Origin: Cyanobacteriota bacterium erpe_2018_sw_21hr_WHONDRS-SW48-000092_B_bin.40
GTDB taxonomy: Bacteria > Cyanobacteriota > Vampirovibrionia > Obscuribacterales > Obscuribacteraceae
Assembly: GCA_030917395.1 (NCBI GenBank)
Contig: JAUPUU010000036.1
Location: forward strand, 1 to 52,582
DNA: 52,582 nt
Reading direction: 5' to 3'
Both the position numbers and the translations under genes were made by a program. The notes below the pieces were generated by a model, which searched no databases, was not told the origin of the DNA, and saw nothing but the letters and a program-made list of their open reading frames with translations. Below are positions 52,024-52,582 of the stretch, in pieces (the first letter of the stretch is position 1; each line of letters begins with the position of its first letter).

Positions 52024-52582
52024 TGAGACTTTCGCTCAGCCTGAGATTTAAAGGACTACTAGTCGTACTGCTACTTCTGGCAATGGAACTGCTTTTCGTC
52101 GGCTGCCACGTCTGGCTACTACAAGAAGCGGAACGGGAATCGAGGAAACAGGAAACGGCTAAAGAGGTTATCGCCAGAGCCACAGACATGCTGCAGTCAC
52201 TCTACGATGCTGGTGATAGCGTGGCAAAATACCTGGTCAGCCACGACCCCGAGGGCATAAAGAGATACGAACAGGCACGGCAGCAAATTCCTGACGAAAT
52301 TAAGTGGATCAAAGAGCATATCAAAGACGATAAGAGTCAATCAGCGTTGCTTGAAAAAATCGAAACCAGTGTCACAGCAGGCATGAATACCCTGGCCGAA
52401 ATGCGCGCTATCACCGACAAAGAAGCCCAATTCGTTGCCATGCAGTATGCCGTGAAGCTGCGAGCCAAAGTACAAAAAAATATGGAAGGGCTGATTCACG
52501 ATCTAATCGACTTCCTCAATACTGAAAAGAAGATTGAAAGCGCTAGCCCCAAGGTGCTACAGGCGCAGCGGGATATGATTAA
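52023..52582 (+). CDS. Paralogous sensor protein, N-terminal part (truncated by window edge)
   Basis: An open frame from ATG 52023 to the window end, at least 186 codons. It shares the plan of the upstream sensor: TM1 (GLLVVLLLLAMELLFVG), a short WLLQEAERESRKQE helix, then a helical extracytoplasmic region with DAGDSVAKYLVS and IPDEIKWIKEHIKDD, matching DTGDAVGRYARS and VPVIIKWLKNELKDN of the first protein. It is evidently a tandem duplicate. The kinase part lies outside, so whether it keeps the catalytic His is unknown. The start overlaps the previous stop by one base. Confidence 0.88.
   Translation, partial: MRLSLSLRFKGLLVVLLLLAMELLFVGCHVWLLQEAERESRKQETAKEVIARATDMLQSLYDAGDSVAKYLVSHDPEGIKRYEQARQQIPDEIKWIKEHIKDDKSQSALLEKIETSVTAGMNTLAEMRAITDKEAQFVAMQYAVKLRAKVQKNMEGLIHDLIDFLNTEKKIESASPKVLQAQRDMI

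Noticed and set aside
1..52582. tRNA, rRNA, tmRNA, CRISPR array, insertion sequence or prophage
   Set aside because: I looked for TpsiC-like arms, regularly spaced direct repeats, terminal inverted repeats with transposase motifs and phage structural genes, and found none.

Overview
This window most likely comes from an uncultured Obscuribacterales-like member of the Vampirovibrionia/Melainabacteria, the non-photosynthetic sisters of Cyanobacteria. The placement is an inference. It rests on the mix of PATAN/DUF4388 signalling proteins, fused response-regulator/Ser-Thr kinases, very large soluble proteins with RHS/YD-like and Ala/Gly-rich segments, and unrecognised repeat proteins. I saw no rRNA, tRNA, CRISPR array, transposase or phage gene.

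Layout. 1-10.4 kb holds a photolyase-family C-terminus cut by the left edge, two exported proteins of unknown role (one with TPR and BamE-like modules), a REC-GGDEF-EAL c-di-GMP protein, a UPF0104-type membrane protein behind a structured leader, a methyltransferase, a class C beta-lactamase-like serine hydrolase and MutM. 10.4-16.6 kb holds a CAX-type Ca2+/H+ antiporter, glutamate dehydrogenase, a PATAN plus degenerate GGDEF protein, and an RHS-like protein overlapping a macro-domain protein. 16.7-22.2 kb holds a 1388-residue protein with an RGG-like, low-complexity C-terminus, an OmpR-family regulator and a small protein.

22.2-26.9 kb is a compact nitric-oxide defence cluster. On the minus strand, rubredoxin, RIC/ScdA/YtfE, a DUF1858/DUF542-like protein, a single-domain globin and quinol NO reductase follow one promoter. 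That promoter has a dyad-symmetric operator between its -35 and -10 boxes. An Rrf2 regulator is encoded divergently. 27-34.2 kb holds envelope or unknown proteins: a GATase1-like exported protein, DUF547, an exported thioredoxin-fold/YyaL-like protein, a GNAT enzyme and a DUF1254/DUF1214 protein.

34.2-50 kb is the most unusual part. Two REC-winged-helix-Ser/Thr-kinase fusions bracket a locus with a 3094-residue giant protein. The giant protein carries RHS-like segments, a hydrophobic middle and a papain-like Q-C-H-N-W motif set. It is flanked by two inverted 498-bp copies of one convergent gene junction. On the left gene A is complete and gene B is a 3' fragment; on the right gene B is complete and gene A is a 3' fragment. 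50.2-52.6 kb holds two tandem paralogous sensor kinases; the complete one has Thr where the phospho-accepting His should be, although its ATPase motifs are intact.

Starts were chosen from Shine-Dalgarno spacing, overlaps and paralogue alignment, all by eye. Domain calls come from motif reading, not database searches.
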